This document shows positions 8,392 through 16,709 of a stretch of 32,833 bases of DNA, piece by piece. Position numbers and translations under genes: made by a program. Location: positions 1 through 32,833 of the forward strand of contig UQXF01000025.1 of NCBI GenBank assembly GCA_900544905.1, read 5' to 3'. The notes under the pieces were generated by a model. The model searched no databases. It had not been told where the DNA came from and was given only the letters and a program-made list of their open reading frames with translations. The DNA comes from an uncultured Clostridium sp. (GTDB taxonomy: Bacteria; Bacillota; Clostridia; Lachnospirales; Lachnospiraceae). The number at the start of each line of letters is the position of its first letter. The stretch's first letter is position 1.

Positions 8392-9561
8392 ATGAATAAT
8401 TTTATTTTTGAAAACGCAACAAAAATATATTTTGGAAAAGGCTGCGTAAAGGAGTATCTGGCAAGTCTTGCCGCTTCCTATGGACAGACGGTAATGCTGG
8501 CTTATGGCGGCGGTTCTATTAAACGCAATGGCATTTATGATGAAGTGATGGAATGTTTAAAAAAGACCGGACAAAATGTGGTGGAATTTTCCGGCATTGG
8601 GGCTAATCCTACTTATGCCAGGGTGCTGGAGGGTGCAAGGCTGGCGCGGGAAAGCGGGGTGGATATGATTCTCGGCATGGGCGGCGGCAGTGTCATGGAT
8701 TGCTGTAAGGCGATTTCTATGGCAGCAGTGTATGACGGTGACATTTGGACAGATTTCTGGGCGAGACCCGGTATTGTTGATTTTGAGCCCCTCCCCCTGG
8801 GCGTGATTGTCACGGCGGCAGGAACCGGCAGTGAAATGAATGGCGGTGCGGTGATTACTAATGAGGAACAAAAAGTCAAGACCGGGAGGGATTATCCCAA
8901 GTGTAATCCAAGGTTTGCGCTTATGGACCCTGCCTATACCTACAGTGTTCCAAAGAAACAGATGGTGTCCGGCGGGTTTGATATTTTATCCCATATTATG
9001 GAGACCTATTTCAGTGAGCCGGATGAGGAAAATGTGTCGGATGATATTTCGGAGGCACTTATGCGGGGCGTAATCCGCGACCTGCGTGTGGCAATTAAAA
9101 ATCCGGAGGATTATACTGCCCGAAGCAATCTGATGTGGGAGGCTGCCATGGAAGAAAACCGCATCATTAAGCTGGGCAAGCGGATGGATTTTGAATGTCA
9201 CCAGATGGAGCATCAGCTTGGAGCTTATTTAGACTGTAATCACGGTGCGGGACTGGCGGTGCTGCATCCTGTTTACTACCGGCACATTTATCGGGATGGT
9301 CTGCCTAAATTCCGGAAATTTGCCGTAAATGTATGGGGCATCCCCCAGGAAGGAAAAACCGGAGAAGAATTGGCCCGTGCCGGTGTGGAGGCTCTGGCGG
9401 ATTTTATTAAAGAAATCGGTCTTCCCACGACCTTGCGGGAGCTGGGTGTAAATGAATCCACAGACCTGAAGGCTATTGCAGATTCCTGCAACCTGGCTCC
9501 CGGCGGTTACAGGAAAATGACCCATGAAGAAATCCTGAAAATTTTCCGGGAATGTTATTAA
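8392..9561 (+). CDS. Iron-containing alcohol dehydrogenase (YqhD/BDH-like)
   Basis: A 389-aa cytoplasmic group III alcohol dehydrogenase that reduces aldehydes with NAD(P)H. The N-terminal Rossmann-like domain has YGGGS (38-42) and GMGGGSVMD (95-103) for dinucleotide binding; TAAGTGSEMN follows at 141-150. The four metal ligands are Asp197, His201, His270 and His284, each shifted by 3 from the E. coli YqhD ligands (194, 198, 267, 281), so the active site looks intact. The start is ATG 8392 with AAAGGAG upstream; a longer frame reading back into the hydrolase gene is an artefact. It sits in a cluster with aldo-keto reductases and flavodoxins, consistent with carbonyl reduction or detoxification. 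The exact substrate (butanal, methylglyoxal, dietary aldehyde) cannot be told. Confidence 0.95.
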   Translation: MNNFIFENATKIYFGKGCVKEYLASLAASYGQTVMLAYGGGSIKRNGIYDEVMECLKKTGQNVVEFSGIGANPTYARVLEGARLARESGVDMILGMGGGSVMDCCKAISMAAVYDGDIWTDFWARPGIVDFEPLPLGVIVTAAGTGSEMNGGAVITNEEQKVKTGRDYPKCNPRFALMDPAYTYSVPKKQMVSGGFDILSHIMETYFSEPDEENVSDDISEALMRGVIRDLRVAIKNPEDYTARSNLMWEAAMEENRIIKLGKRMDFECHQMEHQLGAYLDCNHGAGLAVLHPVYYRHIYRDGLPKFRKFAVNVWGIPQEGKTGEELARAGVEALADFIKEIGLPTTLRELGVNESTDLKAIADSCNLAPGGYRKMTHEEILKIFRECY

Positions 9562-9570
9562 ACAGAAGCA

Positions 9571-9674
9571 CCACAAGGGTATCCCATAATGTCTTGGGAA
9601 ACCGGACAAAAACAAGGAAATACCCCAAGGGTATACCTGATGTCTTGGGAAGCCAGACAAAAATGTAAAGAAAG
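9571..9674 (+). repeat. Two tandem ~52-bp direct repeats
   Basis: Two adjacent units (about 9571-9622 and 9623-9674) share CAAGGGTAT, ATGTCTTGGGAA and GACAAAAA at a spacing of 51-52 bp with a one-base indel. Unit 2 can form a CCCAAG/CTTGGG stem. The pair fills most of the gap between the alcohol dehydrogenase and the flavodoxin lipoprotein. Confidence 0.8.
9620..9634 (+). promoter_or_regulatory. Candidate LysR box (ATAC-N7-GTAT)
   Basis: ATACCCCAAGGGTAT: perfect 6-bp arms around CAA, and an exact match to the textbook LTTR consensus ATAC-N7-GTAT with T-N11-A. It is 51 bp before the flavodoxin start and overlaps the tandem repeat junction. A weaker match (GCAC-N7-GTAT) lies in the first repeat at about 9569-9583. 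Confidence 0.5.
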
Positions 9675-9685
9675 GATGATTTACC

Positions 9686-10366
9686 ATGAAAAAGATGACA
9701 GCATTATTTTTAAGTTTATTAATGATTTTCACCCTGACTGCCTGTGGCAGTCAGAGCAGCGGAAATGACACTACGGACACACAATCCGTCAGCGACAGTA
9801 CCGAAACCTCGGCTGAAGCGTCAACGGAGGCAACCACGGAAGCACCGGAGGAGGCATCTGCAGAAGAGTCAGAAACCACAGGAGGGAAAACTCTGGTTGT
9901 TTATTATTCCGCAACGGGTAACACCGAAGAGGCCGCCAGTTATATAGCGGCTGCCGCTGGCGCAGATTTGTTTGAGCTGGTACCGGTGGAGCCTTACAGT
10001 GATGATGACCTGGACTGGACGGATGACAACAGCCGTGTTGTGTATGAGCATGATAATCCGGATGCAAGGGTAGTGGAGCTTGTGGAATCCACGGTTTCTG
10101 ACTGGGAATCCTATGACACTGTTTTCATCGGCTATCCTATCTGGTGGGGAATCGCAGCATGGCCGGTGGACGGATTCATTGCCGCAAATGACTTTACCGG
10201 AAAAACAGTGATTCCATTTTGCACCTCCTCTTCTTCCGAGCTGGGAGACAGCGGTGAGCTTCTGGAGGAAGCGGCAGGAACCGGTAGCTGGCTGGAGGGG
10301 ATGCGGTTCTCATCCGGGGTTTCAGAAGAGGAGGTCCAAAGCTGGGTAGAAAGCCTGGGGCTGTAA
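9686..10366 (+). CDS. Lipoprotein flavodoxin
   Basis: A 226-aa flavodoxin-fold protein carrying a lipoprotein signal (MKKMTALFLS start, lipobox LTAC with Cys20). A Ser/Thr/Glu-rich linker (residues ~21-65) should hold it off the membrane. The flavodoxin domain starts at TLVVYYSATGNTEEAA, whose SATGNT (75-80) is the FMN phosphate loop. GYPIWWGIAAWPVDGF is the usual second FMN-binding region, and FCTSSSSELGDSG the third. Flavodoxins are normally cytoplasmic electron carriers; the signal peptide places this one outside the membrane, where it could serve an extracytoplasmic reductase or reduce substrates itself (inference). The ribosome binding site AAAGAAAGG precedes the ATG. It is followed 38 bp later by an anchored esterase. 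Confidence 0.92.
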   Translation: MKKMTALFLSLLMIFTLTACGSQSSGNDTTDTQSVSDSTETSAEASTEATTEAPEEASAEESETTGGKTLVVYYSATGNTEEAASYIAAAAGADLFELVPVEPYSDDDLDWTDDNSRVVYEHDNPDARVVELVESTVSDWESYDTVFIGYPIWWGIAAWPVDGFIAANDFTGKTVIPFCTSSSSELGDSGELLEEAAGTGSWLEGMRFSSGVSEEEVQSWVESLGL

Positions 10367-10404
10367 AGAGGCTGGCAGACTGAAAGGTTGAGGAAAGGAG
10401 CAGC

Positions 10405-11322
10405 ATGAAAAAAGAAAAAAAGTGGTTGTTTAGCATAGCTGTATCGGTGATGCTGCTTGGAGTTGTGTTTTGGTATCTGTTCCATGGCAGACAGATTCAG
10501 GATACCGGCAGCGGGATACCGGCGGGAACAGATGAAAGGCAGACTGAAAACGGAAGGGAAACCACGGAAATAAAGCCGGATAAAAGTGCGCTGGGTTATG
10601 TTACAGAAGGAACGGAGGAGTACCGGGGCTTTGTTATTGACAATGTGTTTCATTTCGTCAGTGAGGGTGACATTCACTATAATGTCTATATTCCGGAAAG
10701 CTATGATGGAAGCAGACCATATGCCCTGTACTTTACACTGCCGGGATATGAAGGGCTGTATTTTCAAGGTGTTGCTGCAAATATACAGTCCGAAGAGTTT
10801 GGCTTTGAAGCGCAGAAGTATAACAGTGAAATGATTGTTGTAGCCCCGCAGTTAAGCGATTGGGGTGAGACCTCCGCAAATCAGACGATTGCATTGGTGG
10901 AGTATTTTCTGGAGCAATACAACATTGATTCTTCCAAAGTATATGGCAACGGATTTTCCGGTGGTGGTGAGACGATGTCCATTGTGATGGGCAGGCGGCC
11001 GGAGCTGTTTACCGCCTATCTTCAGGTCAGTTCCCAGTGGGATGGTAAATATGAATCCGTGGTGGAGCAGCGGTTGCCGGTGTATTTTGCTATCGGACGC
11101 AATGATGAATATTATGGTCTGGAACCTACCCGGGAGGCTTATGATACCTTTCATGCTTTATACGAGCAGCAGGGCTTGACCGATGCGGAAATTGACGAGC
11201 TGCTGGTACTGGATGTGAAGGAGCATACGTATTTTACGGACCGGGGCATGTCCAATGAACATGGTGGAGGCGGTCTGTTTGCTTATGACGAAGAAATTAT
11301 GGGATGGCTGTTTTCCCGATAA
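10405..11322 (+). CDS. Membrane-anchored alpha/beta hydrolase (esterase)
   Basis: A 305-aa protein with a short basic start and one N-terminal TM helix (residues ~8-26, WLFSIAVSVMLLGVVFWYLF) that acts as signal anchor without a lipobox, then a linker and an external hydrolase domain. The catalytic triad is visible: Ser185 in GNGFSGGGE, Asp234 in GRNDEYYG, His286 in NEHGGG. LTHxLP-type oxyanion features appear in YFTLPGYEG. The arrangement resembles the PHB-depolymerase/acetyl-xylan-esterase type of secreted esterases. AGGAAAGGAG upstream supports ATG 10405. It lies between two flavodoxin-domain lipoproteins and probably works with them on the same class of ester compounds. Confidence 0.85.
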   Translation: MKKEKKWLFSIAVSVMLLGVVFWYLFHGRQIQDTGSGIPAGTDERQTENGRETTEIKPDKSALGYVTEGTEEYRGFVIDNVFHFVSEGDIHYNVYIPESYDGSRPYALYFTLPGYEGLYFQGVAANIQSEEFGFEAQKYNSEMIVVAPQLSDWGETSANQTIALVEYFLEQYNIDSSKVYGNGFSGGGETMSIVMGRRPELFTAYLQVSSQWDGKYESVVEQRLPVYFAIGRNDEYYGLEPTREAYDTFHALYEQQGLTDAEIDELLVLDVKEHTYFTDRGMSNEHGGGGLFAYDEEIMGWLFSR

Positions 11323-11425
11323 ACTTCCAACTAAAGAACCTTGAATTTTGCACAACTACGTTTTTGATAAAAGATAGTATAGCAATTGCTTATATAAATA
11401 TTAATCGAAAAGGAGGAAATACAAG

Positions 11426-12988
11426 ATGAAGCGAATGATTGCTCTTTTGCTGGCTGCTGTTCTCAGCCTGGGTATTGCAGCCTGTGGAACTGACAACAGC
11501 GCCGGGACTTCCGGGGCAGGTGCCTTGGCAGACAGCCGGACAGAATCGCCTGTCGCAGATGAAGGCAATGCACCAGTATCGGAAGAACCACAGACGGTAA
11601 GCTCCAATGTGTTGATTGCCTATTTTTCGGTGCCGGAGGATGTGGACGGGACAGACGCTGTTTCCGGTGCCAGTGTTGTCGTAGAAGACGGTGAAAAGCT
11701 GGGTAATAACGAGTATGTTGCAGAATTGATTCAGCAGACGGTAGGAGGAGATTTATTCCGCATTGAAACGGTGGAGGATTATCCGCTCGACCATGACCTG
11801 CTGGTAAATCAGGCGGCAGAAGAACAGGACGAAGATTTTCGACCTGAATTAGCCACGCATGTGCAGAATTTTGAACAGTATGAATATGTATTTTTGGGTT
11901 ATCCCAACTGGTGGGGAGATATGCCCATGGCAATCTATTCCTTTCTGGAGGAATATGATTTTGGTGCAAAGACGATTATTCCGTTTATTACCCATGGCGG
12001 AAGCAGTGCTTCCCGTACAGTGGATACCATCTCTGAACTGCAGCCGGGGGCTTTGATGATGGGAAATGAATTGGTTTTATCCCGGAATGATGTAGCAGAA
12101 AGCGGGGAAACGGTTATGGAATGGGCGAAAGGCCTTGGAATCAATGCGGAGGTCAAGATGCCGGAAACTGGGAATGGCAATACAGTATTAAGTGCTGTTG
12201 CGGATTCTCATAACAGTCAGACGCTCTATTTATGGGAAGAAGGTAATGTTCCGGCAATAACCGAGTACACACAAAATAATGGAAGCTATTCGGATGACCC
12301 GGATTTCCGCCCATATCTGGTAAGCTTTCCTGTGCCGGAAGGAATAGAAGTGAAAGGGGCAGTGTTAATCTGCGCTGGAGGAGCTTTTCAGTACCGCAGT
12401 GATGAAAATGAAGGAACACCGGTTGCCGAGGAACTGGCAGGCAGGGGCTATCAGAGCTTTGTCGTCAATTACCGGCTGCGCCCATATACCCAGGAGGAAG
12501 GAGCCCTGGATTTGGCCCGTGCTGTCCGTTTTGTCCGCAAAAATGCAGATGTATATGGAATGGATGAAAATGATATCGCCGTCATGGGTTTTTCGGCTGG
12601 CGGTATTCTGGCAGGTGAAATGCTGCTGAATTTTGACGGACTGGTAAATGGCACGGCATTGGATACAGATTATGTTCTGGATTCCCTGGATGAGGTCTCC
12701 GCTGATGCCGCAGCCGACGGAATGATTTATTCCTTTTATGGACGCTTAAGTGTAGGCAACACGGATGTGGAAATGCTGCGTGCCGGGAACCTGCCGCCCA
12801 CCTTCTACTGTTACGGAACCCGGGACCCGTTTTATGACCAGTTTCTTTCCAATGCAGATGCGGTAGAAGCCGCCGGAGTACGGGTGGAACGGCTGCAGCT
12901 GGATGACCGGCCTCATGGGTTTGGCTATCGGGAAAACTGGTTTGATGCCTATGACAGTTTCCTGACGGAGGTATTTTCCGGTCAGTAA
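11426..12988 (+). CDS. Flavodoxin-alpha/beta hydrolase fusion lipoprotein
   Basis: A 520-aa exported two-domain protein. The lipobox IAAC gives Cys20. Residues ~60-245 form a flavodoxin-like domain: NVLIAYFSVPEDVDG at the FMN loop, FLGYPNWWGDMPMAIYSF, and PFITHGGSSASRT. Residues ~265-520 form an alpha/beta hydrolase: oxyanion segment LICAGGAF (314-321), nucleophile Ser390 in GFSAGG, Asp467 in GTRDPFY and His497 in RPHGFGY. Both active sites look complete. The fusion joins into one chain the two activities that neighbouring genes encode separately, which argues that redox chemistry and ester cleavage act on one substrate. A ribosome binding site AAAAGGAGG precedes ATG 11426, after a 103-bp AT-rich gap that may hold its own promoter. 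Confidence 0.9.
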   Translation: MKRMIALLLAAVLSLGIAACGTDNSAGTSGAGALADSRTESPVADEGNAPVSEEPQTVSSNVLIAYFSVPEDVDGTDAVSGASVVVEDGEKLGNNEYVAELIQQTVGGDLFRIETVEDYPLDHDLLVNQAAEEQDEDFRPELATHVQNFEQYEYVFLGYPNWWGDMPMAIYSFLEEYDFGAKTIIPFITHGGSSASRTVDTISELQPGALMMGNELVLSRNDVAESGETVMEWAKGLGINAEVKMPETGNGNTVLSAVADSHNSQTLYLWEEGNVPAITEYTQNNGSYSDDPDFRPYLVSFPVPEGIEVKGAVLICAGGAFQYRSDENEGTPVAEELAGRGYQSFVVNYRLRPYTQEEGALDLARAVRFVRKNADVYGMDENDIAVMGFSAGGILAGEMLLNFDGLVNGTALDTDYVLDSLDEVSADAAADGMIYSFYGRLSVGNTDVEMLRAGNLPPTFYCYGTRDPFYDQFLSNADAVEAAGVRVERLQLDDRPHGFGYRENWFDAYDSFLTEVFSGQ

Positions 12989-13045
12989 ACACTCTTAAGT
13001 AAACATTATATAACAAAGAATTTATTTACAAGGAGGATTTAAAAA

Positions 13046-13495
13046 ATGAGTATTTTATTTATCAATGGCAGTCCAAATAAAAATGGAAATACTGCAGAGC
13101 TGGCAGAAAAGCTGATGGATGGCAAAGCGTATCAGACACTGAACCTGGTAGATTATAAGGTGTACGGTTATGGGCAGCACTTTGAGGATGACCAGTTTAC
13201 AGAGATTGTTGAGAGGATGAAAGCGGCAGACACCATTGTCATCGGTTCCCCTGTTTACTGGCACAATATGAGCGGAATGGTACGGAACCTGATTGACCGT
13301 TTTTACGGTCCGGTGTCATCAGGAGCGTTAAAGGGAAGAAAATTTGTATTTCTATTCCAGGGTGCTGCTCCGGAACCATGGATGCTGGAAAAGGCTGAGT
13401 ATACCATGAGCCGCTTTGCAGGAATGTATGGCATGGAGTATGTGGGAATGGCAACGGACAGTGGCGAAGCAAAGGCGCTTTCCGGAAAAATTTGA
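13046..13495 (+). CDS. NADPH-dependent FMN reductase-like flavodoxin-fold protein
   Basis: A 149-aa cytoplasmic protein of the NAD(P)H:FMN oxidoreductase/flavodoxin-2 type. MSILFINGSPNKNGNT is the typical P-loop start that binds FMN phosphate, and IVIGSPVYWHNMSGMVRNLIDRF is the second conserved flavin region. At 149 residues it is shorter than many family members (170-200), but both flavin motifs are present and the C-terminus is orderly. An AGGAGG ribosome binding site is visible upstream. The next gene begins 19 bp downstream, so they are probably cotranscribed. It may supply reduced flavin or reduce quinones or other electrophiles. Confidence 0.88.
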   Translation: MSILFINGSPNKNGNTAELAEKLMDGKAYQTLNLVDYKVYGYGQHFEDDQFTEIVERMKAADTIVIGSPVYWHNMSGMVRNLIDRFYGPVSSGALKGRKFVFLFQGAAPEPWMLEKAEYTMSRFAGMYGMEYVGMATDSGEAKALSGKI

Positions 13496-13514
13496 AAGGA
13501 CAGGTATAGGAAAT

Positions 13515-14537
13515 ATGGAAACGAGAATACTGGGAAGAGACCTTCCGGTTTCTTCTATAGGCTTGGGCTGTATGGGCTTCAGCCATGCGTATGGTGCTCC
13601 CACCGGAAAGGCAGAAACCATTCAGATGATTCGCAACGCTTATGATTTAGGGTACACCTTTTTTGATACGGCAGAGGTTTACGGAACGCAGGATAATCCG
13701 CATATAAACGAGGAGCTGGTAGGGGAGGCATTGAAGCCAATCCGCAGCCATGTGCAGATTGCCAGTAAGTTCGGTATTCATTTTGATATGAGCAGTTCGG
13801 CGGTAAACCACCCTTTAATTCCGGATTCCCGGCCAGAGGTAATCCGTTTGTCTGTAGAAGGCTCCCTGAAACGTCTGCAGACAGATTATATTGATTTGTA
13901 TTTTCAGCACCGGATTGACCCAACAGTAGAGCCGGAAATCGTTGGGGAGGTCATGGCGGAACTGATAAAGGAAGGAAAAATCCTGCATTGGGGCATTTCG
14001 GAGACAAATGAGGAATATCTTCGCCGTGCCAATGCCGTCTGTCCTGTGACTGCCGTGGAGAACCGCTATTCCATGATGGCGCGGCAGTATGAAGCCCTGT
14101 TTCCTGTATTGGAAGAATTGGGTATTGGTCTGGTGGCATTTTCACCTATGGCAAACGGTTTTCTGACCGGCAAGTATGGAAAGGGCGAGCAGTTTGATTC
14201 AAAATATGACTACCGCAGCAATATGCCGCAATTTACGGATGAAGCGGTGGAAAAGAACCGGCCGCTTCTTGCTCTGCTGCAGCATATGGCGGAAGATAAG
14301 GGTGCAACCCCGGCTCAGATTTCTCTGGCGTGGATGCTTTGCAAGAAGCCCTGGATTGTTCCGATTCCCGGTACCCGTAAGCTGGACCGGCTGAAAGAAA
14401 ACGCAGGCGCAGCGGAAGTGAAGCTCACAGCACAGGAGGTTCAGATGCTGGATGAGGCATTGAATCAGATGGAGATGTCGGAAGTGTTTGGCGGCTCGAA
14501 AATTGTAGAGGATAAAAATAGACAACAAATACAATAA
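13515..14537 (+). CDS. Aldo/keto reductase (AKR13/YakC-like)
   Basis: A 340-aa TIM-barrel NADPH-dependent carbonyl reductase. The start METRILGRDLPVSSIGLGCMGFSHAYG is characteristic of the group. The AKR catalytic tetrad is Asp51 and Tyr56 (DTAEVYG), Lys85 (ASKFG) and His132 (YFQHRID). The NADPH-binding end is IPIPGTRKLDRLKENAGA, close to the usual motif for AKR11-13 enzymes. ATG 13515 was chosen because the family starts there and ATAGG lies just upstream; the open frame extends 99 bp further up into the FMN reductase gene. It is one of three aldo-keto reductases in the cluster, and the least like the other two. Confidence 0.94.
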   Translation: METRILGRDLPVSSIGLGCMGFSHAYGAPTGKAETIQMIRNAYDLGYTFFDTAEVYGTQDNPHINEELVGEALKPIRSHVQIASKFGIHFDMSSSAVNHPLIPDSRPEVIRLSVEGSLKRLQTDYIDLYFQHRIDPTVEPEIVGEVMAELIKEGKILHWGISETNEEYLRRANAVCPVTAVENRYSMMARQYEALFPVLEELGIGLVAFSPMANGFLTGKYGKGEQFDSKYDYRSNMPQFTDEAVEKNRPLLALLQHMAEDKGATPAQISLAWMLCKKPWIVPIPGTRKLDRLKENAGAAEVKLTAQEVQMLDEALNQMEMSEVFGGSKIVEDKNRQQIQ

Positions 14538-14560
14538 AATTTGCACAGAAATTCAAGGAT

Positions 14561-14575
14561 ATAACCCAAAGGTGT
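14561..14575 (+). promoter_or_regulatory. Weak candidate LysR box
   Basis: ATAACCCAAAGGTGT, ATAA-N7-GTGT, a degenerate relative of the sites at 7225 and 9620, located 82 bp before the second aldo-keto reductase. Downstream bases (GTACTGA) resemble those flanking the other sites (TATACCTGA, TATAAATTGA). Confidence 0.3.
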
Positions 14576-14657
14576 GTACTGAAAAACCAGAAGGAACTTC
14601 TGCTGGGATGCAAACACATTTATAATAAAAATATAAAAAAGAAGAGGAGATGTAAGT

Positions 14658-15512
14658 ATGAGTGAACAGAAATATATTAAATTGAATAACGGGGTAGATA
14701 TGCCTATGGCTGGTATTGGAACCTTCCTGTTAAGCCCTGACGAAGCAGAGGCTTCTGTAACCAGCGCCCTGCAATCAGGTTATCGTCTGATTGACACAGC
14801 CAATGCCTATGTGAATGAAAAAGCGGTGGGCCGTGCAATTCACAAATCTGGCATTGACCGGAAGGAGATTTTTCTGGAAACCAAGCTGTGGCCGTCCTTT
14901 TATGAGCAGGCGGATGCGGTAGAGAAAACTCTGGAACGTCTGGACACAGATTATATTGACCTGCTGCTGATTCATCCGCCTGCCGGAAATTACATTGCCG
15001 GATACAAGCTGATGGAGCAGGCATACAAAGGCGGAAAAGTCAGAGCTATCGGATTGTCTAATTTTACACCTGCCCAGATTCGGGAAATTTTGGATGTTTG
15101 TGAAGTAAAGCCGGCTGTTTTGCAGACGGAGGTACATCCGTATTCCCAGGAACAGGAATTGAAAGCATTTCTGGCTCAGGAAAATATGGTTATCCAGGCA
15201 TGGTACCCTCTGGGCCATGGAGATAAGACACTGATTGAGGAGCCGGTATTCTCAAAGCTGGCGGCAAAGTATGGAAAGAGCAATGCGCAGATTATCCTTC
15301 GCTGGCATATTCAGAGTGGGAACGTGGTAATTCCGGGCTCAAAAAATCCGGAGCATATCCGTGCCAATTTTGATTTGTTTGATTTCAGCCTGGATGATGC
15401 GGAAATGAAAGAAATTGCAGCACTCAACAAAAACAAACGTTACTACACCAGCACACCGGATATGCTGAAGGCCTATGCGGAGATGGTGCCGCCTGTGGAT
15501 GAACAGAAATAG
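14658..15512 (+). CDS. Aldo/keto reductase (2,5-diketogluconate reductase-like)
   Basis: A 284-aa AKR5-type enzyme. The opening YIKLNNGVDMPMAGIGTF is diagnostic. The tetrad is Asp46 and Tyr51 (DTANAY), Lys76 (ETKLW) and His106 (LLIHPPAG). The NADPH phosphate-binding region is NVVIPGSKNPEHIRANFDLFDF. Substrates of this class include small keto-sugars, methylglyoxal and other aldehydes; none can be singled out. GAAGAGGAG upstream supports ATG 14658. A 120-bp gap before it holds a candidate LysR box, so it may start a separate transcript. The third aldo-keto reductase follows after 68 bp. Confidence 0.95.
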   Translation: MSEQKYIKLNNGVDMPMAGIGTFLLSPDEAEASVTSALQSGYRLIDTANAYVNEKAVGRAIHKSGIDRKEIFLETKLWPSFYEQADAVEKTLERLDTDYIDLLLIHPPAGNYIAGYKLMEQAYKGGKVRAIGLSNFTPAQIREILDVCEVKPAVLQTEVHPYSQEQELKAFLAQENMVIQAWYPLGHGDKTLIEEPVFSKLAAKYGKSNAQIILRWHIQSGNVVIPGSKNPEHIRANFDLFDFSLDDAEMKEIAALNKNKRYYTSTPDMLKAYAEMVPPVDEQK

Positions 15513-15580
15513 AAAATGGTAAGAGGCTAAGATGTTGCTGCTGAGTGTTCATAACTGTAAAAGAATATGGAGGAATCATT

Positions 15581-16468
15581 ATGGAATATGTAACATTATC
15601 AAATGGAGTGAAAATGCCGGTTCTCGGATATGGTGTTTACCAGGTGACAAAGGATGAATGTGAGCGGTGCGTGATGGATGCACTGGAGGTGGGATACCGC
15701 AGCCTGGATACTGCACAGTCTTATTTTAACGAGGAAGAGGTGGGCTCTGCCATGAAAAAGAGTGGCATTCCACGGGAAGAGATTTTCCTGACTTCCAAGG
15801 TGTGGGTGGAGCATTACGGATATGAAGAGACAAGGAAATCCGTTGAAGAGTCTTTGCGGAAGCTTCAGACAGACTATCTGGATTTAATGCTGCTCCACCA
15901 GCCCTTCAATGATTATTATGGCGCATACCGGGCATTGGAGGATATGTATGACGAAGGGAAGCTGCGGGCAATCGGCGTTTCCAACTTCTACCCGGACAGA
16001 CTGGTGGATTTAGCTTCCTTTACCAGAATTCCACCAATGATTAATCAGATTGAGACCCATGTCTTAAACCAGCGCACAGAGGATAACGAATGGATGGGCA
16101 AGTATCATATTGCCCATGAAGCATGGGCGCCTTTTGGGGAAGGTCGTGGTGGACTTTTTGAAAACAAGGTGTTAAAGCAGATTGGGGATAAATATGGCAA
16201 AACAACGGCACAGGTTATGCTCCGCTGGAATATCCAGAGAGGGGTAATCGTGCTTCCAAAGACAACCCACAAGGAAAGAATGATTCAGAATCTGGATGTT
16301 TTCGACTTTTCACTGACAGACGAGGATATGGGTGCCATTGCAGAGCTGGATACAAAAACAAGCGCATTCTTCTCCCATTATGACCCAAACATGGTGGAGT
16401 GGTTCGTAAAGATGGTGGAAGAGCGGAAAAAACAGCACGACAGCAGTAAGGAAAAGAAAAATTGGTAA
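15581..16468 (+). CDS. Aldo/keto reductase (AKR5-like)
   Basis: A 295-aa paralogue of the preceding enzyme. It opens with YVTLSNGVKMPVLGYGVYQV; the tetrad is Asp43 and Tyr48 (DTAQSY), Lys73 (TSKVW) and His106 (LLHQPF). The cofactor end is VIVLPKTTHKERMIQN; the loop around the active site (GEGRGGLFEN) and the charged C-terminal tail (KKQHDSSKEKKNW) differ from its neighbour, so the substrate range is probably different. ATG 15581 follows GGAGG; a longer frame from 15545 has no support. It is the last enzyme of the cluster. Confidence 0.95.
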   Translation: MEYVTLSNGVKMPVLGYGVYQVTKDECERCVMDALEVGYRSLDTAQSYFNEEEVGSAMKKSGIPREEIFLTSKVWVEHYGYEETRKSVEESLRKLQTDYLDLMLLHQPFNDYYGAYRALEDMYDEGKLRAIGVSNFYPDRLVDLASFTRIPPMINQIETHVLNQRTEDNEWMGKYHIAHEAWAPFGEGRGGLFENKVLKQIGDKYGKTTAQVMLRWNIQRGVIVLPKTTHKERMIQNLDVFDFSLTDEDMGAIAELDTKTSAFFSHYDPNMVEWFVKMVEERKKQHDSSKEKKNW

Positions 16469-16488
16469 AGCCAAAAAACCGGAGGTAG

Positions 16489-16638
16489 ATGTTCCTGAAA
16501 ATCCAGTTTGTATTCTTTGATTTTGAAGAACCGCTGATATTTTTCCTGATGGATTATGCGGCAGTTATGGGTCTGTTTGTGTGCATCGGCCATTACATTG
16601 CGGAGCTTTTGAAACGGTACAATCAGAAGAAAAAATAA
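16489..16638 (+). CDS. Small 49-aa probable membrane protein
   Basis: Short ORF starting with MFLKIQFVFFDFEEPLIFF, with a hydrophobic middle (LMDYAAVMGLFVCIGHYIAEL) and a basic end (KRYNQKKK). That is the look of a one- or two-helix membrane miniprotein with its C-terminus inside. GGAGG (16481-16485) is present but only 3 nt from the ATG, which is close. It starts 20 bp after the last aldo-keto reductase and may be its translationally linked partner or a remnant of a larger membrane protein. No family recognised. Confidence 0.45.
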   Translation: MFLKIQFVFFDFEEPLIFFLMDYAAVMGLFVCIGHYIAELLKRYNQKKK

Positions 16639-16709
16639 AAAATGCAACCTTTTACAGATTTTCTGAGTATTTATATGTGAAATTATTTTTTAAGAAAAGG
16701 AGAACGCAT

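Noticed and set aside
10132..10767. 211-aa minus-strand ORF spanning the flavodoxin and esterase genes
   Set aside because: It crosses two genes with clear catalytic motifs and has the low-complexity composition of a shadow frame.
14592..14611. Terminator after the first aldo-keto reductase (AGAAG/CTTCT)
   Set aside because: The stem is 5 bp with no following T run.
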